Below, in pieces: positions 1 through 7,434 of a stretch of 64,000 bases of DNA; positions within the stretch are counted from its first letter, which is position 1; each line of letters starts with the position of its first letter. The notes below the pieces were generated by a model, which had not been told where the DNA came from, made no database searches, and saw only the letters and a list, made by a program, of their open reading frames with translations. This DNA comes from Nitrosococcus halophilus Nc 4. Its GTDB lineage: Bacteria; Pseudomonadota; Gammaproteobacteria; Nitrosococcales; Nitrosococcaceae. The stretch covers positions 2,652,001 to 2,716,000 of the forward strand of contig NC_013960.1 in NCBI RefSeq assembly GCF_000024725.1, written 5' to 3'. The position numbers and the translations under genes were made by a program.

Positions 1-341
1 AAAATGTCGGCGGGAATGTTCATATCCCGGTTGAGCCGACGGATCATATTGAGGGACAGGGGCCGCCGTCGAGAGAGAACCTCGGAAACCCGGCTTCGGC
101 TGCCGATCATCGACTCCAGATCCCGGCGCGTAAGACCTTGAGCTTCCATGCGGTGCTTGATCATCTCAATTGGGTCCGGTTTGTCAATCGGGAGGTGTTT
201 GGCTTCCCATGCCTCGGCCAGGGTGGTTAGCAGGTCCAACCGATCGCCTTCCGGCGTATCAGCTTCAGCATCCATAAGCTGGGCGATCTCCGCTAGGGCT
301 GCTTCGTAATCCGCCTCGGCCTTGATCGGTTTGATGTCCAT
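1..341 (-). CDS. higA: HigA-type antitoxin, XRE-family HTH (3' end beyond window)
   Basis: Reading leftward from ATG 341 the protein begins MDIKPIKAEADYEAAL and continues to a helix-turn-helix with the phrases GLTRRDLESMIGSRSRVSEV and RRPLSLNMIRRL. These are typical of HigA antitoxins, DNA-binding proteins that neutralise the HigB mRNA interferase and repress their own operon. A GGAGG ribosome-binding site lies just upstream (347-352 on the top strand). About 113 codons are visible and the frame is still open at base 1; the family is usually about 115-130 residues, so only the tail should be missing. The HigB toxin that should precede it survives only as a fragment (353-424), so this looks like an orphaned antitoxin. 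Family call is from motif recognition. Confidence 0.85.
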   Translation of the reverse strand, partial: MDIKPIKAEADYEAALAEIAQLMDAEADTPEGDRLDLLTTLAEAWEAKHLPIDKPDPIEMIKHRMEAQGLTRRDLESMIGSRSRVSEVLSRRRPLSLNMIRRLNRDMNIPADI

Positions 342-352
342 TTTTTGCCTCC

Positions 353-424
353 TTACACGGTATTCGCATCAATCTTGTCATAATCCGCATGGGTGCCGAC
401 TTTGGTTAAATTGGTATCAGCCCT
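353..424 (-). pseudogene. HigB toxin remnant (C-terminal fragment)
   Basis: The complement reads ...NLTKVGTHADYDKIDANTV followed by TAA at 355-353. GTHxxYDKIDAxTV is the normal C-terminal end of HigB-family RelE-like toxins. Only about 23 codons remain, and they lie directly behind the TGA stop of the ABC permease gene (427-425) in the same frame. The toxin's start and catalytic part are gone. The 11-base gap to the higA start is the spacing expected of a higBA operon. I infer a deletion that removed most of higB and joined its tail to the end of the permease gene. Confidence 0.7.
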
Positions 425-2914
425 TCACACCTGCCGCAATGTTTGAAAAGGGGGCGCGCGAAGCACCGAGCGGGTCCCTAGAAGGCCGGCAAGGCTTACG
501 CCAAGACTGCCGGCGAGTAAACCTAGGACGAGTAACCAGCCATTGAACTGAAAACCGGTATGCAATACCCGTTCAGCCAGCAGATATCCAATGGCGAGGG
601 CGCCGATGGCGGCGACGGTGCCCGCCACGGCTCCCAGGGAAAGAAATTCTGCCGCTAGGCCGCGCATGATGGTGCCTTTGCTGGCTCCCAATGTTCGAAA
701 CACCGCGCTTTCATGGAAACGTTCGTCATTAGTGGACTGAATGGCGGCAAACAATACCACCACTCCTGCGGCTACGGTAAAAGCAAAAATAAATTCAACC
801 GCGAGGGTAACCCGGTCGATGATGGCTCTGACCTGCCCCATCAATGCCTCCACATCAAGGATAGTGACACTGGGGAACTGTTTCACTAAGGCGGTAAGAA
901 GGGGTTTATCTTCTTCCGGTAAATAAAAGCTTGTCAGGTAGGTGCCAGGCGCATCGTTAAGCACCCCTGGGGAGGCCATCACAAAAAAATTGGGATTAAA
1001 TGAATTCCATTCGATGGCCCGTAAACTGGTTACCGGCGCCATGACTTTTTGGTCGGCGACCTGGAAGGTGAGGGAGTCGCCCAGTTTGATTCCCAGTGTT
1101 TCGGCAAGATCGGCCTCTACCGAGAACTGAGGCGGTTCCGATTCTTGGGAGGACCACCAGCGTCCCGCCACGATTTGGTTGTCAGCTTGGAGTTCACGGG
1201 CCCAGGTAAGGTGAAATTCACGCCTCGCCAGGTGTCGGGCCCGAGAGTTGCCGTAGTGTTTGTCCTTTATGGGCGTGTCGTTGATGGCCACCAAGCGGCC
1301 GTGGATATTGGGATAAAGCCGGGGTACGGGTTGGCCTTGATGGGCAAAGAACGTTTGAACGACCTCTACTTGGTCTGGCTGGATATTGATCACAAAGTGG
1401 TTGGGGGCATCAGGAGGGAGATTAGCCCGCCAGTTTGCCAATAGATCGGAACGCACCACGGTTAACAACAACATCACCATGATTCCAAGCCCCAAGGCAA
1501 TGGTCTGCACGGTGCTGCTTCCTGCCCGCCGTGCTACGCTGGCAAAGCCATAGCGCCAGGCCACCCCTACCCGTGAGCGCAGCAGCTTTAGCCCACTGAT
1601 AAGCAGCCAAGACCAGGCCGCGAGCACCAATACGGTGAGGATGCTGCCCCCCAGGACATAGAGGGTTAATCTCATTTCCCCCGATTGCCACGGGATGAGG
1701 GCGGCAATAGCGATGAGAGCGCCTAAATAGACGGTGTACACGGGCTGATGGGACGCTTTTGTATCCCGGCGGAGCACCCGAGAAGGAGGCACATCTTTGA
1801 GCCGCATCAGGGGCGGTAGGGCAAAGCCGAGGAGGGCAATTAAGCCGGTCAAGGTACCGGTAAGCAAGGGCCATAGGGAGGCGGGGGGCAACTCGCTTTG
1901 AAAGAGATGGCTCATTAAATGGGCAAGCACCGATTGGGCTAACCAGGCCACTCCACAGCCGATAAGGCTGGTCACCAGCCCAAGCCAAACCATGGTCAAG
2001 GCATAAATTTGAATAATCAATCCCTGGGTCGCGCCCAGGCAACGCATGACGGCACAATTGTCCTGGTGGCGATCGGCATATCGTCTCGCCGCGATGGCAA
2101 TGGCGACGCCGGCGAGAAAAACGCTGGTCAGGGCCGCCAAGGTCAGAAATTGGTCGGCTCGTTGGAGGGCGGTCCGTAGCTGGGGTCGTCCATCGCGGAC
2201 CCCCATCACTCGGCTATTTTCTGGGAGGTGGTTTTTGGCCCAGTGTTTATAGGAGATAATTTCTTTATGGGGGCCTGCCAGTAGCAGACGATAGCGGGCC
2301 TGGCTTCCCGGCTGCAATAAACCGGTATGCTCCACATCTTCCAAATTCATCAGTAGACGGGGGGCGATGTTAAACAGTTGCCCCCCTCGGTCCGGTTCCA
2401 ATAGCAGTAGCTTATCCACGACTAAGCTTAACTGCCCTAGCGCTATCTGGTCGCCTACCGTTCGCTCGAGGGTGGGCGCAAGTTGAGGATCGAGCCACAC
2501 GGTTCCCGGTGCGGGGGGGTGGTCTGCTTCGGTGGGCTGCGCAAAGGGATCTTCTCCCACCATTAATTGTCCCCGCAGGGGATAATTTCCTTCAACGGCT
2601 TTGACTTCGGTGAGTTGCAGCCTGTCGCCAGCAGGTACCATGCTTCGAAAGGATACCGTCTGGGTGGTTTCCAGCCCTAGGGTCTGGGCTTTGGTGATGA
2701 AATTTTCTGATAGGGGATTGCGGGATTCCACTACCAAGTCGCCCCCTAGCACCGTCCCGGCTTCTGTCTCCATGGCCTGGCGCAATCGTTCAACGAAAAA
2801 GTTAACCGTGGTCACAGCGCTTACGGCGATGATCAGGGCAACTGCGATTAACCGGATTTCGCCAGAACGCCAGTCCCGCTTCAGGGTGGTGAGGGAAAAT
2901 GCCAATGATTTCAT
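425..2914 (-). CDS. ybbP: ABC transporter permease, FtsX/MacB type (YbbP-like)
   Basis: An 829-residue membrane protein with an N-terminal transmembrane segment (about residues 15-38), a large periplasmic domain, a block of membrane helices around residues 255-480 and a second FtsX domain at the C-terminus (about 690-825). This duplicated FtsX layout and length match YbbP, the permease partner of the YbbA ATPase. The pair is proposed to move lipophilic molecules out of the inner membrane or to act as a mechanotransmitting exporter; its substrate is not established. It lies 89 bases downstream of ybbA on the same strand, with tesA divergent, as in E. coli. The stop abuts the HigB remnant, so the 3' flank has been rearranged. 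No frameshift is visible. Confidence 0.88.
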   Translation of the reverse strand: MKSLAFSLTTLKRDWRSGEIRLIAVALIIAVSAVTTVNFFVERLRQAMETEAGTVLGGDLVVESRNPLSENFITKAQTLGLETTQTVSFRSMVPAGDRLQLTEVKAVEGNYPLRGQLMVGEDPFAQPTEADHPPAPGTVWLDPQLAPTLERTVGDQIALGQLSLVVDKLLLLEPDRGGQLFNIAPRLLMNLEDVEHTGLLQPGSQARYRLLLAGPHKEIISYKHWAKNHLPENSRVMGVRDGRPQLRTALQRADQFLTLAALTSVFLAGVAIAIAARRYADRHQDNCAVMRCLGATQGLIIQIYALTMVWLGLVTSLIGCGVAWLAQSVLAHLMSHLFQSELPPASLWPLLTGTLTGLIALLGFALPPLMRLKDVPPSRVLRRDTKASHQPVYTVYLGALIAIAALIPWQSGEMRLTLYVLGGSILTVLVLAAWSWLLISGLKLLRSRVGVAWRYGFASVARRAGSSTVQTIALGLGIMVMLLLTVVRSDLLANWRANLPPDAPNHFVINIQPDQVEVVQTFFAHQGQPVPRLYPNIHGRLVAINDTPIKDKHYGNSRARHLARREFHLTWARELQADNQIVAGRWWSSQESEPPQFSVEADLAETLGIKLGDSLTFQVADQKVMAPVTSLRAIEWNSFNPNFFVMASPGVLNDAPGTYLTSFYLPEEDKPLLTALVKQFPSVTILDVEALMGQVRAIIDRVTLAVEFIFAFTVAAGVVVLFAAIQSTNDERFHESAVFRTLGASKGTIMRGLAAEFLSLGAVAGTVAAIGALAIGYLLAERVLHTGFQFNGWLLVLGLLAGSLGVSLAGLLGTRSVLRAPPFQTLRQV

Positions 2915-3003
2915 CCAGCCCTCCTCAGTTGCATAGCCAGTGCTCGGGTAAAGAGCAGTGGTTGGTTAAGGGATCTCTTAGTTAAGTCTATTTTCATGGT
3001 CCA

Positions 3004-3684
3004 TCAGTGGGAGGTCACCAAACGCCCATTGTCCAGGGCTAAAGTGCGGTCGCAATGCTTGGTGAGTGCTTTGTCGTGGGTGACCAGCACTAGGGTAGTG
3101 CCGTGTTCTCGCTTCATGGCAAACAGGAGATCGCTTACTTTGGCGCCTGTTTTGCCATCCAAATTTCCAGTGGGCTCATCGGCAAAAAGGATCGGAGGGC
3201 GAGGCGCAAAGGCGCGGGCAATGGCCACCCGTTGTTGTTCACCGCCTGAAAGTTGGTTAGGGTAGTGGCCCGTGCGATGGCCGAGGCCGACGGCTTCTAG
3301 CTCGGCTAGGGCCGCCTCCCGCGGCTGGGAGTGGCCCCCGAGTTCCAAAGGCAGCATGACGTTTTCTAGGGCGGTGAGATTGGGCAAGAGATGGAAACTT
3401 TGAAAGACAAAACCGACCCGGTCGCTGCGTAGCCGGGCCCGTCCGTCTTCATCCAGGGTTTGTAGGTCGACGCCATCCAAGATAACCCGCCCGGAAGTGG
3501 GTGTGTCCAAGCCGGCTAGAAGACCCAATAAGGTCGATTTGCCGGAGCCGGAAGCTCCGATAATGGCCAAAGCTTCCGAGTGGGCAATGGAAAAGCTGAT
3601 ATCATTCAGGATGGTCAGTAGATTCTCTGGGCTTTCCACGCGTTTGATGAGGTGTTCTGCGCGTATGATGAAATTATTTTCCAT
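3004..3684 (-). CDS. ybbA: ABC transporter ATP-binding protein (YbbA/LolD type)
   Basis: A LolD/MacB-type ATPase of 226 residues with Walker A GASGSGKST, Q-loop FVFQSFHLLPNLTA, signature LSGGEQQRVAIARA, Walker B PILFADEPTGNLD and switch histidine VLVTHD. It should energise the YbbP-like permease that follows. I chose ATG 3684 (MENNFIIRAEHL) rather than the longer open frame to 3756, because family members start here and the extra 24 residues look non-native. Even so its first bases overlap the divergent tesA start (3668), so the two genes share their 5' ends and must have promoters inside each other's coding region. Whether they are co-regulated cannot be seen. Confidence 0.9.
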   Translation of the reverse strand: MENNFIIRAEHLIKRVESPENLLTILNDISFSIAHSEALAIIGASGSGKSTLLGLLAGLDTPTSGRVILDGVDLQTLDEDGRARLRSDRVGFVFQSFHLLPNLTALENVMLPLELGGHSQPREAALAELEAVGLGHRTGHYPNQLSGGEQQRVAIARAFAPRPPILFADEPTGNLDGKTGAKVSDLLFAMKREHGTTLVLVTHDKALTKHCDRTLALDNGRLVTSH

Positions 3685-4306
3685 ATTTCGATTTAGTGTG
3701 CTTGTCGGTTTATTGCTCCAATCTATGGTCGCCGGGGCCGCGCTCCAGCCGGTCATCGTAGTCCTAGGCGATAGTCTGAGTGCCAGCTATGGTATCCCTC
3801 TCGATCAAGGTTGGGTCACGCGGCTCCAGGAACGTTTGACCCGTGAAGGCTACCCTTATCAGGTGGTTAATGCCAGTATTAGCGGAGAAACTACCCGCGG
3901 CGCATTGGCTCGCCTTGATCCTCTTCTGGAGACTCATCAGCCGGAAATTGTAGTTGTCGAGTTGGGGGGCAATGACGGTCTACGGGGGTTATCGCTGGGG
4001 GAAATGCGACGAAACTTTTCCCAGATTATTCAAAAATCTCAGCAAAGCGGCGCCAAGGTGTTACTTGTTAGGATGCGCTTGCCGCCTAATTATGGTCCTT
4101 TGTACACGGAAAGGTTCCAAAAACTATTTGCCGATCTTAAGAACGAGTATGGAGTGGCCATCGCACCCTTTATCCTGCATGGGATTGCCACCCGATCAGA
4201 GTTAATGCAATCTGATGGTATCCATCCTCGCCCTGAGGCCCAGGCCCTTATGCTCGACAACATTTGGCCGGCATTAGTTCCACTGCTTCTTGGAGTTTCG
4301 CCATGA
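3668..4306 (+). CDS. tesA: Arylesterase / acyl-CoA thioesterase I, GDSL family
   Basis: An SGNH-fold hydrolase of 212 residues, exported by an N-terminal signal peptide (MKLFSIFRFSVLVGLLLQSM, cleavage near VAGAA). The four SGNH blocks are visible: GDSLSASYGI (catalytic Ser), the Gly in SISGETTRG, GGNDGLRG (Asn) and DGIHPRPEAQ (catalytic Asp and His). It matches TesA (thioesterase I/protease I/lysophospholipase L1), a periplasmic enzyme cleaving acyl esters and thioesters. Two adjacent ATGs (3665 and 3668) could serve as start. The gene is divergent from ybbA with an overlap of about 17 bases at the 5' ends, the same gene pairing seen in enterobacteria. A decayed transposase gene lies just behind its stop. 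Confidence 0.92.
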   Translation: MKLFSIFRFSVLVGLLLQSMVAGAALQPVIVVLGDSLSASYGIPLDQGWVTRLQERLTREGYPYQVVNASISGETTRGALARLDPLLETHQPEIVVVELGGNDGLRGLSLGEMRRNFSQIIQKSQQSGAKVLLVRMRLPPNYGPLYTERFQKLFADLKNEYGVAIAPFILHGIATRSELMQSDGIHPRPEAQALMLDNIWPALVPLLLGVSP

Positions 4307-4380
4307 CTGACTGCGGTTCGGTCCCTCCTCACCTTGTCAGCCTGGAGAATTCGCGTTTCTCAGCAGTCCTCGGGCGGTGG

Positions 4381-5231
4381 CTAGGCCACGGCCCTTGGGG
4401 TCTTCACCGCTCCACGCGCTTTATCGGTTCCGGCGCTCCCCGCCGCACCCAACCTCAACACATTTTTGGCCGCGTTGATATCCCTATCGTGTTCCGTTCC
4501 ACAGTCCGGGCATTCCCATTCACGGATCTTGAGCGGCATCAACTCTTGAATAGTCCCGCACTCAGAAAGCGAGGCTGCGCCATTTTCAATTGCCGTGCGT
4601 ACTGGTAAGTGTATTTAGGCGCGCCGGACTTATCCCCGCTAGAGGTCACCACCACATCCTTGACGCCCACATCCACCCCAATCGCATTCTTGCGGGTAGG
4701 CAGCGCCGTAATCTCCACCTCGCAGGCCATGCTGACGAAATAACGGCCAGCGGGGTCTTTACTCACTGTCACCATTTTAGGGATACCGCCCACATTCCGA
4801 GACCACTTGATCTTCAGTGCCCCAAGCTTGGGCAGTTTCAACCGTTGGTTTTCGGCGTTGAAGTTCTTCGCCACATGGCGTTGATCGAGTTGATAGCGTA
4901 CCGATTGAGTCTGATGACGCTTCTTAAATCGTGGGTATTTCGCTCGACCGGCAAAGAAATGCTTAAAGGCTGTATCTTGGTCTCGCAATTTCTAGGTATG
5001 GCAACCGGCGGTGGCTTCACTCAGCCAGGGGCACGCCGTCTTTTTAAGTACCGTCAATTGGCGACTGAGGCTTATCGTATTCAGCGACTCGCCATCCTCT
5101 TTATACGCCTTCGTTCGGGCCTCCAACGCCCAATTCCACACATAGCGAGCATGGCCAAATTCTATGGCCAATTGCCGCTTTTGCTGGGGCGTTGGGTAAA
5201 ACCTGAATTTGTAGGCCCGTTGCGTTACCAT
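4381..5231 (-). pseudogene. tnpB: TnpB (OrfB) RNA-guided nuclease-like protein, broken
   Basis: The start region (MVTQRAYKFRFYPTPQQ..., ATG 5231) is a classic TnpB N-terminus, continuing through RYVWNWALEA, an in-frame TAG at 4994-4992, then LRDQDTAFKHFFAGRAKYPRF and the first RuvC block IGVDVGVKDVVVTSSG. After YARQLKMAQPRF the frame breaks, and the reading resumes in another frame with IREWECPDCGTEHDRDINAA, the C-terminal zinc finger and last RuvC Asp. About 100 residues between these blocks, including the catalytic Glu block, are missing. So there is one nonsense codon, one internal deletion and a frameshift: the gene cannot make active TnpB. Intact family members are about 370-420 residues. 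Confidence 0.88.
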
Positions 5232-5265
5232 ATCCCAATCGTAATACAACAGGGCTTTAATAACA

Positions 5266-5424
5266 ATGGCAAGGGAATATTTAAATGTACGGGTTGATGC
5301 CGATCTCAAAAAGCAACTTCAAAAGTTGGCTAAGAGGGAAAACCGAACGCTATCAAACTTGGTTGAAACCGTGCTGGGCAACTACGCGAAACGCGAATTC
5401 ATGGCGAAACGCAAGTCATCCTGA
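5266..5424 (+). CDS. Small ribbon-helix-helix protein next to tnpB
   Basis: A 52-codon gene starting ATG 5266, protein MAREYLNVRVDADLKKQLQK..., with the pattern of a ribbon-helix-helix DNA-binding protein: a short beta strand (YLNVRVDADL), then helices containing LAKRENRTLSNLVETVLGNY. RHH proteins dimerise and usually repress nearby promoters. It is divergent from the tnpB remnant with only 34 bases between starts, so a shared control region is likely. Small RHH genes in this position accompany many IS605-type elements. Unlike tnpB it looks intact. A function beyond DNA binding cannot be read from the sequence. Confidence 0.7.
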   Translation: MAREYLNVRVDADLKKQLQKLAKRENRTLSNLVETVLGNYAKREFMAKRKSS

Positions 5425-5618
5425 CCCTCGCGCTCACCGCGTAGCAAGCTGCGCACTCTCGCTGGGGGGGGCGTCGCACTTCCTTGTGCTCCTTCAAGGT
5501 AGGGCATAGGGGCTGCGAGCAGGCGCCCACAGCCCTTAAAGGGAATGATTATCCTACAAACGGTGGTTGATCGCTTAGAAGCACAGGAACAGTGCTATGA
5601 ATGTTGACTTTTTCTAGA

Positions 5619-6296
5619 TTATTTAATTTCGAGTAGCTCAATATCGAAGATCAGGGTTTCATTGGGGCCAATGAGGCGGCCAGCGCCCTGTGGACCGTAG
5701 GCGAGAGTAGGGGGGATGACGATTTCCCATTTGGAGCCCACGGGCATTAACTGCAATGCTTGTTGCCAGCCTTTGACGACGCCATTGACTTTGAAGGTGG
5801 CCGGTTGACCCCGTTTGTAAGAGCTATCGAACTCCGTGCCATCAATCAGCGTGCCACGATAGTTCACCACCACCGTATCGTCGGCGGCGGGCTTTTCGCC
5901 TTCCCCTTGCTGGATGATGCGATATTGTAGACCGCTGTCAAGTTCAACGACTCCTTGCTTTTCTTTATTGGCTTGGAGATAGGCTTTTCCGGCAGCTTTA
6001 TTTTTCTCTGCGAGTTTGGTTCGTTGCTGTTGCTCCTGTTGTTGCATGGCCTTCATTGCCGCTTTTGCTTGCTCAGGAGAAAGTCGCGAGGGGGTTTGCT
6101 TCAGCGCGTCCTCAATAGCGAGTAGAAAAGCTTGCTTATCTAGCTCTATCCCTTGCCGTTGCAAGTTTTGACCGATCTGATACCCGATAATATAACTCAG
6201 TTTTTGGCTGTCTGTTTCAAGTTCGTCCGCAGCACTAGTCCCTCCAATGAGCGGCAGGATAAAGGCGGCGACCAGAAACGAGGCTCCCTTACGCAT
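5619..6296 (-). CDS. FKBP-type peptidyl-prolyl cis-trans isomerase, Mip/FkpA-like
   Basis: A 225-residue periplasmic folding helper. It has a signal peptide (MRKGASFLVAAFILPLIGG), an N-terminal FKBP_N dimerisation domain with a long charged helix (about residues 28-110, LSYIIGYQIGQNLQRQGIEL), and a C-terminal FKBP domain (about 130-225) with VVVNYRGTLIDGTEFDSSY, GWQQALQLMPVGSKWEIVIP and LAYGPQGAG. Those phrases carry the FKBP active-site aromatics. It would speed proline isomerisation in exported proteins and act as a chaperone. It stands alone, with a gap of about 190 bases to the IS remnant. FkpA and macrophage-infectivity-potentiator proteins share this layout, so I give no narrower symbol. 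Confidence 0.9.
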   Translation of the reverse strand: MRKGASFLVAAFILPLIGGTSAADELETDSQKLSYIIGYQIGQNLQRQGIELDKQAFLLAIEDALKQTPSRLSPEQAKAAMKAMQQQEQQQRTKLAEKNKAAGKAYLQANKEKQGVVELDSGLQYRIIQQGEGEKPAADDTVVVNYRGTLIDGTEFDSSYKRGQPATFKVNGVVKGWQQALQLMPVGSKWEIVIPPTLAYGPQGAGRLIGPNETLIFDIELLEIK

Positions 6297-6419
6297 ATGA
6301 ATTCCTTAGATTGATTAGGGGTTGTCAGGTGGCCCGATAAACGCGTTAAAGGGCCAGTGTACCTTCGCTTGGAAGGGAAAAACTTAAAATATTCGCATAA
6401 GTTTAGAGTTTAGTCCAAG

Positions 6420-6986
6420 ATGGTGCGCTCGCTGTCCCATGTGATTGGTTTTGATGATGCTCCCTTTCCAGCACAACACCACGGGGATGTGTTGGTGGTG
6501 GGGGCGGTATATTCCGCGGAACGCCTTGATGGTGTCCTGAGCGGTAAAGTGCGCCGCGACGGCGTGAATTCAACCCAAACCCTGATCCGTTTAATCACGG
6601 CCTCACGTTTTTTCCCACACACCCAATTGCTGATGCTCCAGGGGATTGCCTTGGCCGGATTTAACGTCGTGGATTTGCACCACCTTTACCAAGCCACGGG
6701 TATCCCGGTGTTGGTCATCGCCCGACGGGCGCCCAATTTTACAGCCATCAAGAAAGCCCTCTTAAATCGGGTCCCTGGAGGTCGACGCAAGTGGGCGCTG
6801 ATTGAGCGAGCTGGGCCGCCGGAGCTTGTCGCTGGTATTTATATCCAACGGGTTGGTTTGCCCCTGGCCGTGGCGGAGGCAACAATCCGGCGTTTTGCCA
6901 TCCACAGCATTATTCCCGAACCTCTGCGCACCGCCCACATCATTGCCGGAGGGGTTGTCGGGGGAGGAAGCCGGCAACGGGTGTGA
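6420..6986 (+). CDS. DUF99 / UPF0215 family protein (endonuclease V-like fold)
   Basis: A 188-residue protein beginning MVRSLSHVIGFDDAPF, then HHGDVLVVGAVYSAERLDGVL, LLMLQGIALAGFNVVDLHHLY and GIPVLVIARRAPNF. I recognise this as DUF99 (UPF0215), a family best known from archaea and thought to share the endonuclease V/RNase H-like fold. Asp-rich positions FDDAPF and NVVDLH would be the candidate metal ligands. ATG 6420 is the first possible start, since TAG occurs in frame three codons upstream; its ribosome-binding site is weak. No neighbour suggests a pathway. Function is not established; a nucleic-acid repair or processing role is only an inference from the fold. Confidence 0.75.
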   Translation: MVRSLSHVIGFDDAPFPAQHHGDVLVVGAVYSAERLDGVLSGKVRRDGVNSTQTLIRLITASRFFPHTQLLMLQGIALAGFNVVDLHHLYQATGIPVLVIARRAPNFTAIKKALLNRVPGGRRKWALIERAGPPELVAGIYIQRVGLPLAVAEATIRRFAIHSIIPEPLRTAHIIAGGVVGGGSRQRV

Positions 6987-7177
6987 TTTCTTTGCCTTCA
7001 TTGAGATAAGCGGTGGCTAGGTCGGTGAGTATTCTGAGAGATTTTGGCGGAATACAACTTTTCCTGTCTAGTTCATGAGCTCTAAGGCCCTAGGAGCGAG
7101 TGCAGCAGGGCATTTGACGGGCTGGTAATTCTCTGCTCCAAGCCCTAGCGAATTTAATATAAATTTTTGATTTAATT

Positions 7178-7239
7178 ATAATTTTTTATCAAAATTGCGT
7201 TATTTGGCATAATTTTTTATCAAAATTGCGTTATTTGGC
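7178..7239. repeat. Two perfect 31-bp tandem copies (AT-rich)
   Basis: The unit 7178-7208 (starting ATAATTTTTTATC, ending GTTATTTGGC) is repeated base for base at 7209-7239. It is followed by a degenerate partial copy (TAATTTTTGGC) to about 7251. The exactness suggests a recent duplication or a spaced protein-binding array upstream of the copper/redox cluster. Confidence 0.9.
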
Positions 7240-7349
7240 GTAATTTTTGGCTACCGGATAAGCTTCCTGCTTATAAGTATATGTATTTTAACGTAAATTA
7301 ATCATGGAATGGTTTTTGCCTTAAGATGGTTACCCTAGCCGTATTTATA

Positions 7350-7374
7350 GCGACAGTAAGTTTAACTTTGTCGC
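7350..7374. promoter_or_regulatory. Imperfect dyad upstream of the YcnI-like gene
   Basis: GCGACA at 7350-7355 pairs with TGTCGC at 7369-7374, and inside them AAGTT pairs with AACTT around a single T, with two unpaired bases on the left arm. It lies about 60 bases before the gene start, where a repressor site or leader hairpin could act. No regulator family is suggested by the sequence. Confidence 0.35.
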
Positions 7375-7434
7375 CCACGATTAAGTTCTCTTTATGTTTT
7401 AACATTCACGATACAGGGATACGAGGAGGCTGCC

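Larger units (their letters stand above)
4345..5424. mobile_element. IS200/IS605-type element remnant (tnpB plus RHH gene, no tnpA)
   Basis: The segment holds a broken tnpB on the minus strand and, divergent from it, a small ribbon-helix-helix gene. Such a pair is familiar from IS605-like elements. No Y1 transposase (tnpA) is present. About 20 bases beyond the tnpB stop a short hairpin (GAGAA/TTCTC arms, 4345-4361) may be what remains of the structured end; this is a weak inference. Both outer borders are uncertain. Confidence 0.6.
6987..7434. other. AT-rich intergenic region with tandem repeat and dyad
   Basis: About 450 bases without a convincing gene between the DUF99 gene and the secreted-protein cluster. 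The middle is strikingly AT-rich and holds two exact 31-bp tandem copies (7178-7239) plus a partial third. Further down lies an imperfect dyad (7350-7374), and a strong GAGGAGG ribosome-binding site ends the region (7423-7429). It presumably carries the promoter of the cluster. Confidence 0.6.

Noticed and set aside
1049-1444. 131-codon open frame on the top strand inside ybbP
   Set aside because: It lies wholly antisense to the conserved permease gene and shows no family features; high G+C makes such frames common.
1422-2057. 211-codon minus-strand open frame inside ybbP
   Set aside because: It is an alternate frame of the permease gene, rich in Pro, Arg and Cys without domain patterns.
4590-5297. 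235-codon top-strand open frame opposite tnpB
   Set aside because: It is the antisense of the broken tnpB; the minus-strand reading has clear TnpB blocks and this one has none.
5619-6296. Trigger factor or SlyD as alternative for the FKBP gene
   Set aside because: The signal peptide and FKBP_N domain identify a periplasmic Mip/FkpA-type enzyme; SlyD and trigger factor lack both.
7178-7251. CRISPR array
   Set aside because: The two repeats are directly adjacent without spacers and no cas gene is near.
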